Of a DNA stretch of 26,285 bases, positions 7,504-16,183 are shown piece after piece. The notes under the pieces are model-generated. The model saw nothing but the letters and a program-made list of their open reading frames with translations. It did no database searches and was not told the DNA's origin. The DNA lies in NCBI GenBank assembly GCA_000435635.1, contig FR882105.1:1-26285 (forward strand). Reading direction: 5' to 3'. Each line of letters opens with the position of its first letter. Positions within the stretch are counted from its first letter, which is position 1. This DNA comes from Prevotella sp. CAG:1320 (lineage in GTDB: Bacteria; Bacteroidota; Bacteroidia; Bacteroidales; Bacteroidaceae). The translations under genes were made by a program, and so were the position numbers.

Positions 7504-8025
7504 TCAGCGGCTTGCCAGGTATCGGGTCAAGCCTTCTCTTACGGAAAGCAAGCCAAATTCTTCTGTCTTGATTTTCGAGAGCGGAATCCATAGATATTCT
7601 TCCGCGTCATCCATGGCATGTACCAGTGACAGGTCTTCCACTTGGCATTCGTAGAACATGTCCAAGGTATGTACGACGATGCCTGAGTACAGATACAGGT
7701 TGGGAAGGCTGAAAAGAAAGCGCAAGTGGGTTACCTTGAGGCCTGTCTCTTCCATGACCTCACGAGCCATACCCTGTTCTCCCGTCTCTTCCATGTCCAC
7801 GAAACCTCCAGGTAAGTCCAGTGTTCCCTTGGCAGGCTCGTTCTTGCGGCGTACCGCCAACAGCTCATCCTTGTCGTTCACAATCAATGCTACCGTGGCC
7901 GAACTGGGATTGGCGTAATAGGTAAACCCGCAGTCTTGGCACTTGCGGCTCTTCACGTTGTGAATCTCAAAACGTGAAGAGCCGCAGAGTGGGCAATATT
8001 TGAATTTCTCCAGGGGATGAGCCAT
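7504..8025 (-). CDS. NUDIX hydrolase with N-terminal zinc ribbon
   Basis: A 173-residue protein. An N-terminal zinc ribbon is formed by CPLC (11-14) and CQDC about twenty residues later. The NUDIX box follows in full: GFVDMEETGEQGMA then REVMEETGL, matching GX5EX7REUXEEXGU. Such proteins hydrolyse nucleoside diphosphates linked to other groups; the zinc ribbon recalls NudC-type enzymes, but the exact substrate cannot be read. It starts three bases after the stop of the sialate O-acetylesterase gene and is the last gene of that minus-strand unit. Its end faces crcB with no room for a separate terminator. Confidence 0.87.
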   Translation of the reverse strand: MAHPLEKFKYCPLCGSSRFEIHNVKSRKCQDCGFTYYANPSSATVALIVNDKDELLAVRRKNEPAKGTLDLPGGFVDMEETGEQGMAREVMEETGLKVTHLRFLFSLPNLYLYSGIVVHTLDMFYECQVEDLSLVHAMDDAEEYLWIPLSKIKTEEFGLLSVREGLTRYLASR

Positions 8026-8028
8026 GCC

Positions 8029-9453
8029 TTACCAATTATCTGTGCGGAAGGGGAAGAGCGGCAACAACGCGCCATTCTTCACGTTGCCGTAGCCCCAGTT
8101 GCGGAATGCGTAGCGCACGGCCACGGGCTTCTTCACTTCAGGACAGGTGATGATGATGCCTTTATAGGCTTGGTAATAAGCCTTGGCTTTGTGGAATACT
8201 TTGTCCTCGCCTGCCACCTCAAAGCCTTGCAAGTCCTCGAAACGGCTGATGGCTCTATAATCATTTTGCAAGGTCACGACGCAGGTGTCATTGCTGATGC
8301 GTAATTCCTTGAACTCGGGACTTTCACACCATATCTCCTTCATGCCATAGGTTTTGTTGAGTGCCTGGAGTGCCAGCCGTTCGCCTACGGGCTGTTTCTG
8401 GCAGGGGTGTATCTGTTGGCTCTCGTAGGGATAAACCAAATCGTCTGTGCAGACAATGCCGCAGTTGGGGATGATTTTGGATGCCTTCCATTGCTGCTCA
8501 CGCAATTTAGGGCCGGCGTCTCCATTGGGGTCTCCATTGAAATAAGGAGCTATCTGCACGAAATAGAAGGGGATGTCGCCCAACTTGAAATCTCTGCGCC
8601 ATTGTTTTACCAACAAGTCCATGCGGGCAGTGTATTGTCCCGCGGGGGCACCTACGTTGGAACAACCTTGATAATACAAGATTCCTTTCACGGTGTAATT
8701 CAAGATGGGGTGGAAAGTGCCGTTAGCCCAAAGCAGGGGATAGAGGAAGTCCCATTGGAACTTCTTGGTCATAGTCAAGGAATCAAGATTCTCGTCTGTG
8801 TGTTGGCGCAAGTTGGCTTCGTCCAGCCAACTCTCTATACGGGTACCGCCCTTGTTGGCCATGATTAGACCTACAGGTACATTGAGCGTGCGATTGACCA
8901 CTTGGGCGAAGAAATATCCCGTGGCTGAAGCCTCTCCTATTGTGTTTTGGTTGACTTCTTTCCATTCGCAGTTAGCGTCATCCAAGGGTTTTGTGCTCAT
9001 CACGCTAGGTATCTTCACATAGTGGATGCCTTTATATTGGTTGGCCTCCAAGACGGCCTTGTTGTATCCTTCCGTTGGACAGTCGTCAAATCCTTTCATG
9101 GGCATCTCCATGTTGCTTTGGCCTGCGCAAACCCATACTTCGCCCGCCAAAATGCCAGAGAGGGTCGTTTGTTCACCATCGTCAAAGGTGATGGAAAGAG
9201 GTGTGTAGCTAGCCTTGGGGGTTCGTACGCTCACGAGCCATTTGCCAGTCTTGTCGGCCTGTGCCTCATAGGGAGTGCTTGCCCAGGAAGCGGTTACTTT
9301 TACTTTTTGCCCAGGTTTCGCCCAGCCCCATAGGCGAGCGTCAGCCTCTTGTTGCAATACCATGTTGTTTCCCAGCAAGTGAGGTAGTCTTACCTTTGCT
9401 TGCGTGCCTATAGTCATCAAGGCCAAGGCCATTAAAAGCAGCTTTTTCATCAT
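8029..9453 (-). CDS. Secreted sialate O-acetylesterase (SGNH fold)
   Basis: A 474-residue protein with a Sec signal peptide (about residues 1-19, ending TIGTQAK). The SGNH nucleophile motif is GQSNMEMP with S113, and the base is the histidine of QQIHP (H349). The family removes O-acetyl groups from sialic acids, which lets gut bacteria use host mucin glycans; many members also act on acetylated plant glycans. The block usually written YQGESN reads YYQGCSN here (261-266 region), so the usual Glu is a Cys. Two adjacent ATG codons (9453 and 9450) are equally usable. It lies 46 bp after the thioredoxin-fold lipoprotein and three bases before the NUDIX gene. Esterase family is clear; substrate is inferred. 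Confidence 0.87.
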   Translation of the reverse strand: MMKKLLLMALALMTIGTQAKVRLPHLLGNNMVLQQEADARLWGWAKPGQKVKVTASWASTPYEAQADKTGKWLVSVRTPKASYTPLSITFDDGEQTTLSGILAGEVWVCAGQSNMEMPMKGFDDCPTEGYNKAVLEANQYKGIHYVKIPSVMSTKPLDDANCEWKEVNQNTIGEASATGYFFAQVVNRTLNVPVGLIMANKGGTRIESWLDEANLRQHTDENLDSLTMTKKFQWDFLYPLLWANGTFHPILNYTVKGILYYQGCSNVGAPAGQYTARMDLLVKQWRRDFKLGDIPFYFVQIAPYFNGDPNGDAGPKLREQQWKASKIIPNCGIVCTDDLVYPYESQQIHPCQKQPVGERLALQALNKTYGMKEIWCESPEFKELRISNDTCVVTLQNDYRAISRFEDLQGFEVAGEDKVFHKAKAYYQAYKGIIITCPEVKKPVAVRYAFRNWGYGNVKNGALLPLFPFRTDNW

Positions 9454-9499
9454 AACATCTGGATTTAGGTTTTTAGCGAGGGCTTCTCGTTAGTTGGAA

Positions 9500-10675
9500 C
9501 TAATTGAGCAATCCCTTGATTTCAGCTTCAAGATCGCTGACTTGTTCGTCACGCTTCTGCAATTCGTTATTCCTGTCTATCAAGAAATAGGTGGGAATGC
9601 GTTGCACATTGTAAAGCGTAAGGCTGTTCCCTTGCAGGCCGTTTTCCTCATGCACGCTAATCCATGGCAGGGCTTCGGTGGATACTTTCCAGAAATGCTC
9701 GTCGGGATCTACAGATACCTGGTATATCTCAAACCCTTGGGCGTGATACTTGTTGTATAGGTCACGCAAGGCCATAATGCGCTCAGTACTCTTCTCGCCA
9801 GCGAAAAGATGGAAATCCAGCAACACGACTTTTCCTTTCAAGTCGGTCAGTCGGCGCACTTGTCCTTTGTTGTCTTGCAAGGCGATATCTATCAGGTTGC
9901 CCTCATGCACTTTGCTGGGATCTATCGATTGCGCGTTGCGCTGCTCTATGATGCGTACGTCTTTCATGCCTTCAATGGCTATATTGTGAAGGTTTGCCCC
10001 TCTCTCGGTGTTAGGGTGGTAAGTGTCCCAACTGGTGGCCACGGCGGCGAATACTTGTACGTCATCTTTCTTGTTGCGGGGATTGAAGATGAGGGTGTTC
10101 GCCCTTCCTATCTGTACGGTTTGGAAGAGAGCGTAATAGGCGTAAGCCTTCATGGGTTCCTTGAAGATATATTGCGTCTTTACCGTATTTTTGTACTCTT
10201 TCAATACGCGGTTGATGGCTACGCTGGCGGAGTCCATGCTGATGTTAGGATTGGCGGCTATTTGGTTGATGTGTATCTGCAAATCCATTTGCATCATGGA
10301 CAGTTCCTTGATTTTCTCGCAGTTCTCCGATCCTGTCACCTCATACCTCATTACCATGTTGGGATAGGCGGCCTTGACGTTGACGGTCTCCGTAGAGTCT
10401 ATGGAAAGGTTGATACTTTGGTTGGCTATGCGTAATCTGTAAAACTCTGGTGCTTCCACGGCATCTTGGGCGAAGTCGAACGCTCCGTCCTCTCCCAGCT
10501 TCAAGGAGTCCACTTTCACGGGGCCATTCAGGCTAATATGCTCTAAATAAAGCGTAGAGTCTTTGGCTTCGGTGATATTGCCGGAGATGTGGAACTTCTG
10601 CTTGTCGCAGGAAGTTATCGTGAACATGGCTACGGCCATCATGGCCAAGATGAGGTGTGTCTTGCGTATTTTCAT
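9500..10675 (-). CDS. Lipoprotein with DUF4369-like domain and a thioredoxin fold lacking CxxC
   Basis: A 391-residue lipoprotein: a hydrophobic signal ends in ITSC with the lipidated C23. Residues about 28-115 look like the beta-rich DUF4369 domain common in Bacteroidetes. Residues about 255-391 form a TlpA/AhpC-like thioredoxin domain, recognised by KGKVVLLDF (281-288), YQVSVDPDEHFWK and the cis-proline site RIPTYFLID (P361). The redox site is absent: where WCxxC should follow LLDF the sequence is HLFAGEKST. The only cysteines are C23 and C119, so ordinary disulfide exchange is not possible. It is probably anchored to the periplasmic or outer membrane. It is the first gene of a three-gene minus-strand unit with an esterase and a NUDIX hydrolase. 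Role unknown. Confidence 0.85.
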   Translation of the reverse strand: MKIRKTHLILAMMAVAMFTITSCDKQKFHISGNITEAKDSTLYLEHISLNGPVKVDSLKLGEDGAFDFAQDAVEAPEFYRLRIANQSINLSIDSTETVNVKAAYPNMVMRYEVTGSENCEKIKELSMMQMDLQIHINQIAANPNISMDSASVAINRVLKEYKNTVKTQYIFKEPMKAYAYYALFQTVQIGRANTLIFNPRNKKDDVQVFAAVATSWDTYHPNTERGANLHNIAIEGMKDVRIIEQRNAQSIDPSKVHEGNLIDIALQDNKGQVRRLTDLKGKVVLLDFHLFAGEKSTERIMALRDLYNKYHAQGFEIYQVSVDPDEHFWKVSTEALPWISVHEENGLQGNSLTLYNVQRIPTYFLIDRNNELQKRDEQVSDLEAEIKGLLN

Positions 10676-10704
10676 TTTGAAATATGTTAACGTCTAAATC
10701 GATG

Positions 10705-10736
10705 CAAAGGTAAGAATATTCATCGAAATGACCAAG
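10705..10736 (-). promoter_or_regulatory. Promoter of the lipoprotein-esterase-NUDIX operon
   Basis: On the minus strand TACCTTTG (10705-10712) is an exact -7 box and CTTG (10733-10736) lies 20 bp upstream. Transcription would start near 10698, about 23 nt before the ATG at 10675. Confidence 0.65.
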
Positions 10737-10784
10737 GAAATTTTGGAAAAGAGCGGGGTGGCGCATTACATTTTGCTTAAAATA

Positions 10785-10826
10785 TCAAAATAATGGAGTG
10801 TTTCTTCAAAATAATGGGGTGTTTCT
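10785..10826. repeat. Two-copy 21-bp tandem repeat upstream of pnp
   Basis: The unit at 10785-10805 (TCAAAATAATGG then AGTGTTTCT) is repeated at 10806-10826 with one substitution (A to G). The second copy ends exactly where the candidate pnp -33 box begins. It sits between divergent promoters. Confidence 0.75.
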
Positions 10827-10857
10827 TCGTTTTTTAACGATAAAAGCGGTAACTTCG
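10826..10857 (+). promoter_or_regulatory. Candidate pnp promoter
   Basis: TTCG (10826-10829) and TAACTTCG (10850-10857) are separated by 20 bp; each has one mismatch to TTTG and TAnnTTTG. The predicted start is near 10864, leaving a leader of about 40 nt. Confidence 0.5.
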
Positions 10858-10904
10858 CGACGATTTATTTTTGATGTTAGAAAGACAATAAAGTTTTAGA
10901 TTTG

Positions 10905-13112
10905 ATGAACGTAATTACGAAAACAGTTCAATTGCCTGATGGGAGAACCATCACGATTGAGACCGGAAAAGTTGCAAAGCAAGCTGATGGCGCTGCAGTG
11001 CTCCGTATGGGAAACACAGTGCTGTTGGCCACTGTTTGTGCAGCAAAGGATGCCGTTCCGGGTACAGACTTCATGCCTTTGCAAGTGGATTATCGCGAAC
11101 AGTATAGTGCCGCGGGCCGTTTCCCAGGTGGTTTCACCAAGCGCGAAGGCAAGGCGGGTGATGACGAGATTCTCACCTCCCGCTTGGTAGACAGGGCTTT
11201 GCGTCCTCTCTTCCCCTCTGATTATCATGCCGAAGTTTATGTACAGGTCATGTTGCTTTCTGCTGACGGCGTAGACCAACCCGACGCATTGGCGGGCTTC
11301 GCAGCTTCCGCTGCCATGGCTTGTTCTGATATACCTTTCGAATGCCCCATTTCTGAGGTCCGCGTTGCTCGTGTCAATGGAGAGTACGTGGTGAATCCCA
11401 CTTTCCAGCAGATGGAAGAGGCAGACATGGATATCATGGTAGGTGCCACTGCCGAAAACATCATGATGGTGGAAGGAGAGATGAAAGAGGTTTCCGAGCA
11501 GGATCTCATTGCCGCGTTGAAAGTGGCCGCTGAGGCTATCAAGCCCATGTGCCAGTTGCAAGTGGAATTGTCTAAGGAATTGGGTACTGACGTAAAGCGT
11601 GAATATTGCCACGAAACCAACGACGAGGAATTGCGCGGGCAAATCAAGGCTCTTTACCAGCAGGTGTATGACATTAACAAGCAGGCGTTGGAGAAGCATG
11701 CCCGCCAGGATGCTTTCGACAAGATCATCACGGATTTCCTGGAGCAGTATGACGCTGCCCATACGGACTTGTCTTCGGATGATTTGGATGAGAAACATGC
11801 AGAGGCGCATCGTTACTATGACGACGTGATGCGTGACGCTATGCGCCGTTGTATTTTGGACGAAGGCATTCGTCTTGATGGCCGTAAGACTACTGATATC
11901 CGTCCCATTTGGTGTGAGGTGTCACCCCTGCCTATGCCTCATGGAAGTGCTATCTTCCAGCGTGGTGAGACCATGTCACTCTCTACTTGTACGTTGGGAA
12001 CCAAGCTTGACGAGAAGTTGGTGGACGATGTGCTTAACCGTGGTTACCAGCGCTTCCTGCTTCACTATAACTTCCCTCCCTTCTCCACAGGTGAGGCTAA
12101 GGCGCAACGTGGTGTTGGCCGTCGTGAGATAGGCCATGGCCATTTGGCTTGGCGTGGTTTGAAAGACCAGATACCGGCAGACTTTCCTTATACAGTCCGT
12201 TTGGTGAGCCAGATATTGGAGTCTAATGGCTCTTCTTCCATGGCTACAGTCTGCGCTGGAACCTTGGCGTTGATGGATGCGGGTGTTCCCATGAAGAAAC
12301 CTGTGAGCGGTATCGCCATGGGACTTATCAAAAATCCTGGAGAGGACAAGTATGCCATCTTGAGCGATATCCTGGGTGACGAGGATCACTTGGGAGACAT
12401 GGACTTCAAGACCACTGGTACACGTGACGGATTGACCGCTACCCAGATGGATATCAAGTGCGATGGCTTGAGTTTTGAGATACTGGAGCAGGCTTTGATG
12501 CAAGCCAAGGCAGGCCGTGAGCATATATTGGGTAAGATGATGGAGACTATCTCTGAGCCTCGTGCGGAATTGAAGCCTCAAGTGCCTCGCATCGTGGCAT
12601 TCGATATCCCCAAGGAGTTTATCGGTGCCGTGATAGGCCCAGGTGGTAAGATTATCCAGCAGATGCAAGAGGACACGGGCGCAACGATTACCATCGACGA
12701 GTCTGATGGCAAGGGTCACGTCCAAGTGTCCGCTCCCAACAAGGAGAGCATTGATGCCGCCGTGGCCAAAATCAAAGCGATAGCTGCCGTGCCTGAGGTA
12801 GGTGAGGTGTATGAGGGAGTGGTTCGCTCCATCATGCCTTACGGTTGTTTCGTTGAGATACTTCCTGGCAAGGACGGCCTGCTTCACATCTCGGAAATAG
12901 ACTGGAAGCGCTTGGAGACCGTGGAAGACGCAGGCATCAAGGAAGGCGACAAGATTAAGGTGAAACTCATGGAGATAGATCCAAAAACGGGTAAATACAA
13001 GCTTTCACACCGTGTGCTTATAGAGAAGCCAGAAGGTTATGTGGAGCGTGAGCGTAGACCCCGCCCTGATCGCAGGCCTCGCCCTGATCGCCGCCAGGGA
13101 GGTGACAGATAA
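10905..13112 (+). CDS. pnp: Polyribonucleotide nucleotidyltransferase (PNPase)
   Basis: A 735-residue enzyme, full length for the family. It phosphorolytically degrades RNA from the 3' end in the cytoplasm. In order it has a first RNase PH domain (residues about 5-230), a helical linker, a second RNase PH domain with the active-site block [13 protein letters not shown] near residue 490, a KH domain with IGPGG near 577, and an S1 domain from about 632 ([18 protein letters not shown]). The C-terminus ends in a short basic repeat, [14 protein letters not shown] use the ATG at 10905; the codon before it is a TTG that could be mistaken for the start. It has its own promoter and terminator, so it appears monocistronic. 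Confidence 0.97.
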   Translation: MNVITKTVQLPDGRTITIETGKVAKQADGAAVLRMGNTVLLATVCAAKDAVPGTDFMPLQVDYREQYSAAGRFPGGFTKREGKAGDDEILTSRLVDRALRPLFPSDYHAEVYVQVMLLSADGVDQPDALAGFAASAAMACSDIPFECPISEVRVARVNGEYVVNPTFQQMEEADMDIMVGATAENIMMVEGEMKEVSEQDLIAALKVAAEAIKPMCQLQVELSKELGTDVKREYCHETNDEELRGQIKALYQQVYDINKQALEKHARQDAFDKIITDFLEQYDAAHTDLSSDDLDEKHAEAHRYYDDVMRDAMRRCILDEGIRLDGRKTTDIRPIWCEVSPLPMPHGSAIFQRGETMSLSTCTLGTKLDEKLVDDVLNRGYQRFLLHYNFPPFSTGEAKAQRGVGRREIGHGHLAWRGLKDQIPADFPYTVRLVSQILESNGSSSMATVCAGTLALMDAGVPMKKPVSGIAMGLIKNPGEDKYAILSDILGDEDHLGDMDFKTTGTRDGLTATQMDIKCDGLSFEILEQALMQAKAGREHILGKMMETISEPRAELKPQVPRIVAFDIPKEFIGAVIGPGGKIIQQMQEDTGATITIDESDGKGHVQVSAPNKESIDAAVAKIKAIAAVPEVGEVYEGVVRSIMPYGCFVEILPGKDGLLHISEIDWKRLETVEDAGIKEGDKIKVKLMEIDPKTGKYKLSHRVLIEKPEGYVERERRPRPDRRPRPDRRQGGDR

Positions 13113-13145
13113 TTGTAATAAGGATTGATTTCCGGAAATAAATTC

Positions 13146-13179
13146 ACGGGGAGCCTCAACGAGGCTCCCCGTTGTTTTT
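13146..13179 (+). terminator. Rho-independent terminator of pnp
   Basis: A perfect 12-bp stem, ACGGGGAGCCTC (13146-13157) and GAGGCTCCCCGT (13161-13172), has a 3-nt loop and is followed by TGTTTTT. It lies 33 bp past the pnp stop. Confidence 0.93.
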
Positions 13180-13266
13180 GGTGTCATGGTAATTCATGGG
13201 GGAAGGGAAAATACTAAAAAAATCAAAAAATCCCTATATATATAATGTATACAGGAAAGTTTTGTT

Positions 13267-13274
13267 TACTTTTG
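13267..13274 (+). promoter_or_regulatory. Candidate -7 box of the topA operon promoter
   Basis: TACTTTTG fits TAnnTTTG exactly and gives a start near 13281, 22 nt before the ATG. No TTTG is found at the right distance; the upstream area is a TA-rich run. A second TACTTTTG at 13290-13297 is too close to the ATG to be the main site. Confidence 0.45.
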
Positions 13275-13302
13275 CGGACTATTAAAGAATACTTTTGCCG
13301 TT

Positions 13303-15636
13303 ATGCAAGAAAATCTAGTAATCGTAGAGAGTCCCGCGAAAGCCAAAACTATAGAGAAATTCTTGGGTAAGGACTTCAAGGTGATGTCGTCATATGGCCA
13401 TATCCGTGACTTGAAGAAAAAGTCATTGAGCATTGATGAGGAAACAATGGAGCCTTGTTACGAGATACCTGAGGACAAGCGCAAAGTGGTAAAAGAGTTG
13501 CGTGACAACGCCAGCAAGGCCAAGAAGATATGGTTGGCGTCTGATGAGGACCGTGAGGGAGAAGCTATATCATGGCATCTTTGTGAGGTGTTGGGACTGG
13601 ACGAGGCAAAGACCAGTCGCATCGTTTTTCATGAGATTACCAAGCCCGCCATACTTCAGGCCATTACCCATCCACGCCATGTAGACATGAACTTGGTGAA
13701 TGCCCAGCAGGCCAGACGAGTGTTGGATCGTATAGTAGGCTTCAAGATATCTCCAGTGCTATGGAAAAAAGTAGGCCCCTCCCTTTCCGCGGGAAGGGTG
13801 CAAAGTGTAGCTGTTCGCCTTATCGTGGAGAAAGAGCGGGAGATACATGCTTTCCAGAGCGAGACTTATTATCGTGTGACAGCTACTTTCGGCTTGGTGG
13901 CTTCTGACGGTAGTGCCTCTGAAGTAAAGGCCGAATTGGATAAGCGGTTCAAGACCCATGAGGAAGTGGAGGCTTTCCTGGAGAAATGCAAAGACGCGAC
14001 TTTCACGGTGGAAAGCGTCGCCAAGAAACCTGCCAAGCGCAGCCCTGCGCCTCCTTTCACCACTTCTACCTTGCAGCAGGAAGCCGCTCGTAAGTTGGGG
14101 CTGACCGTTAGCCAGACAATGATGGTGGCGCAGCATCTCTATGAGAACGGACTGATTACTTACATGCGTACGGATAGCGTCAATCTCTCAGGTTTCTGCA
14201 TCGCTACTAGCAAGGAGGAGATTGTCAAGCTTTATGGTGAGGAATATAGCAATCCACGCAATTATCATACCCATTCCAAGGGTGCGCAGGAAGCGCATGA
14301 GGCCATACGGCCTACGCAGATGGCCACTACCCAAATAGATGGAAATACGCATGAGCGCAGGCTCTATGAACTGATATGGAAGCGTACGGCCGCGTCGCAA
14401 ATGGCGGATGCCAAGTTCGAGAAGACTACGGTGACGATAGCTATAGACAATGTCCCGGAGAAGTTCGTGGCTACGGGTGAGGTGATAGCTTTTGATGGTT
14501 TCCTGAAAGTATACAGGGAGTCTACGGACGATGATACGACAGAAGGCCAGGAGGACAGCACCCACCTTTTGCCCGCTATGAGCGAGGGAGATGTTCTGCA
14601 GCGCAGGGAAATAGTGGCTACCCAGAAGTTCACTCTTCCGCCTTCCCGTTATACCGAGGCAAGTTTGGTGCACAAACTGGAGGAACTGGGTATAGGCCGT
14701 CCTTCTACTTATGCGCCTACGATCAGTACTATCCAGCAAAGGAAATACGTAATTAAAGGCAATAGGCCAGGCGTGGAGCGTCCCTATACTGTAGATACAT
14801 TGAAAGGTATCCAGGTCACCAGCAAAACCAAGAAAGAGATGGCGGGCGCAGATAAAGGGAAGTTGCTGCCTACTGACGTGGGAATCGTGGTCAATGACTT
14901 CTTGGTGGAGTGTTTCCCCGAAATCATGGATTACAATTTCACTGCCAATGTGGAACAGCGTTTTGATGATATAGCGGAAGGAAAGACCGACTGGATTGCT
15001 TGGATGAAGAAATTCGATAAGTCATTCAAGCCAGAGGTGGACCAAGCCTTCAATGCCCGCAGTGAGCACAGGGTAGGAGAGCGCATGCTGGGCAATGACC
15101 CTGCCAGTGGCTTGCCCGTATTCGTGAAGATTGGCCGTTTTGGGCCAATGGCGCAGATTGGCGCGGCGGAAGGTGAGACGAAACCCCGCTTTGCCCAGAT
15201 ACCTCCAGACAAGAGCATAGAGACCATTACGTTGGAAGAAGTATTGGAGTTGTTTGAGCTGCCTCGTACGTTGGGCGACTTTGAAGGCTCTCCTGTCGTG
15301 ATAGGTGCGGGGAAGTATGGTCCCTATGTGCTTCATGAGAAGAAATACACGTCATTGCCGGAAGGAGTGGACCCTATGGCCATTACCTTGCCGGAGGCCA
15401 TTGAACTGGTGAAGAAACGCAGGGAAGAAGACGAGCGCAAGCATATCAAGCACTTTGAGGAAGAGCCAGGCATGGAGATTCTCAATGGTAAGTTTGGCCC
15501 CTATATCAGCTATGGCAAGAAAAACTATGGTTTGCCCAAGGAACTGCAGGCTAAGGCTGCGGAACTCACTTACGAGCAATGCGTGGAAATCATTAATAAC
15601 GCTCCTGCCACTAAGGGTTATCGTCGTAAGAGATAA
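13303..15636 (+). CDS. topA: DNA topoisomerase I (type IA)
   Basis: A 777-residue type IA topoisomerase that relaxes negative supercoils. The Toprim domain shows E9 (VIVESPAKAKT) and the DxDxE triad D81, D83, E85 (ASDEDREGE). SAGRVQSVAVRLI is the conserved block before the gate domain, and the active-site tyrosine is Y287 in LITYMRTDS. The C-terminal part has repeated KxGRFGP/KYGPYV/KFGPYIS blocks typical of Bacteroidetes TopA and no four-cysteine zinc fingers, unlike the E. coli enzyme. It is the first gene of a close-packed operon with aroK two bases downstream. Confidence 0.97.
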   Translation: MQENLVIVESPAKAKTIEKFLGKDFKVMSSYGHIRDLKKKSLSIDEETMEPCYEIPEDKRKVVKELRDNASKAKKIWLASDEDREGEAISWHLCEVLGLDEAKTSRIVFHEITKPAILQAITHPRHVDMNLVNAQQARRVLDRIVGFKISPVLWKKVGPSLSAGRVQSVAVRLIVEKEREIHAFQSETYYRVTATFGLVASDGSASEVKAELDKRFKTHEEVEAFLEKCKDATFTVESVAKKPAKRSPAPPFTTSTLQQEAARKLGLTVSQTMMVAQHLYENGLITYMRTDSVNLSGFCIATSKEEIVKLYGEEYSNPRNYHTHSKGAQEAHEAIRPTQMATTQIDGNTHERRLYELIWKRTAASQMADAKFEKTTVTIAIDNVPEKFVATGEVIAFDGFLKVYRESTDDDTTEGQEDSTHLLPAMSEGDVLQRREIVATQKFTLPPSRYTEASLVHKLEELGIGRPSTYAPTISTIQQRKYVIKGNRPGVERPYTVDTLKGIQVTSKTKKEMAGADKGKLLPTDVGIVVNDFLVECFPEIMDYNFTANVEQRFDDIAEGKTDWIAWMKKFDKSFKPEVDQAFNARSEHRVGERMLGNDPASGLPVFVKIGRFGPMAQIGAAEGETKPRFAQIPPDKSIETITLEEVLELFELPRTLGDFEGSPVVIGAGKYGPYVLHEKKYTSLPEGVDPMAITLPEAIELVKKRREEDERKHIKHFEEEPGMEILNGKFGPYISYGKKNYGLPKELQAKAAELTYEQCVEIINNAPATKGYRRKR

Positions 15637-15638
15637 GC

Positions 15639-16169
15639 ATGAGAAGGATTATCATTATTGGCTACATGGGTGCGGGAAAGACCACCGTTGGCAGGGCGTT
15701 GGCGGCGGAGCTGGGTATAGAGTTCTATGACCTGGACTGGTATATAGAGAGCCGTATGCGCAAGACGGTAAAACAGCTGTTTGACGAAGTGGGCGAGGAA
15801 GGTTTCCGCAAGATAGAGCATAACATGCTGCATGAGGTGGCCGAGTTTGAGAACGTGGTCATCAGTTGCGGGGGAGGCACGCCCTGTTTTTTCGACAATA
15901 TGGCTTACATGAACCAGCAGGGCGATACGGTTTACCTGAAAGCGAGTCCCGAGATACTCTATAAGCATTTGAAAATGGGAAAGAGCGTCCGCCCGCTTTT
16001 GCTCAACAAGACTCCCGAGGAGGTGCAAGTGTTTATCACCGAGCAATTGGCCAATCGTGAACCCTATTATTCACGGGCAAAATACACCGTGAATGTCAAT
16101 CTCATGGACAATCATGACAAGATCAGGATGTCTGTGGAAAAAGTAAAGCAACTACTCTCATTAACTTAA
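15639..16169 (+). CDS. aroK: Shikimate kinase
   Basis: A 176-residue P-loop kinase that phosphorylates shikimate in the chorismate pathway. Visible are the Walker A motif GYMGAGKTT (8-16), D33 in YDLDWYIE for shikimate binding, R57 in FRKIEHN, the CGGGTP block near residue 80 and the LID motif VRPLLLN. Length is normal. The ATG at 15639 follows the topA stop by two bases, which suggests translational coupling. The next gene, speA, starts 14 bases after its stop. Confidence 0.95.
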   Translation: MRRIIIIGYMGAGKTTVGRALAAELGIEFYDLDWYIESRMRKTVKQLFDEVGEEGFRKIEHNMLHEVAEFENVVISCGGGTPCFFDNMAYMNQQGDTVYLKASPEILYKHLKMGKSVRPLLLNKTPEEVQVFITEQLANREPYYSRAKYTVNVNLMDNHDKIRMSVEKVKQLLSLT

Positions 16170-16183
16170 CCCATAACGCTGAC

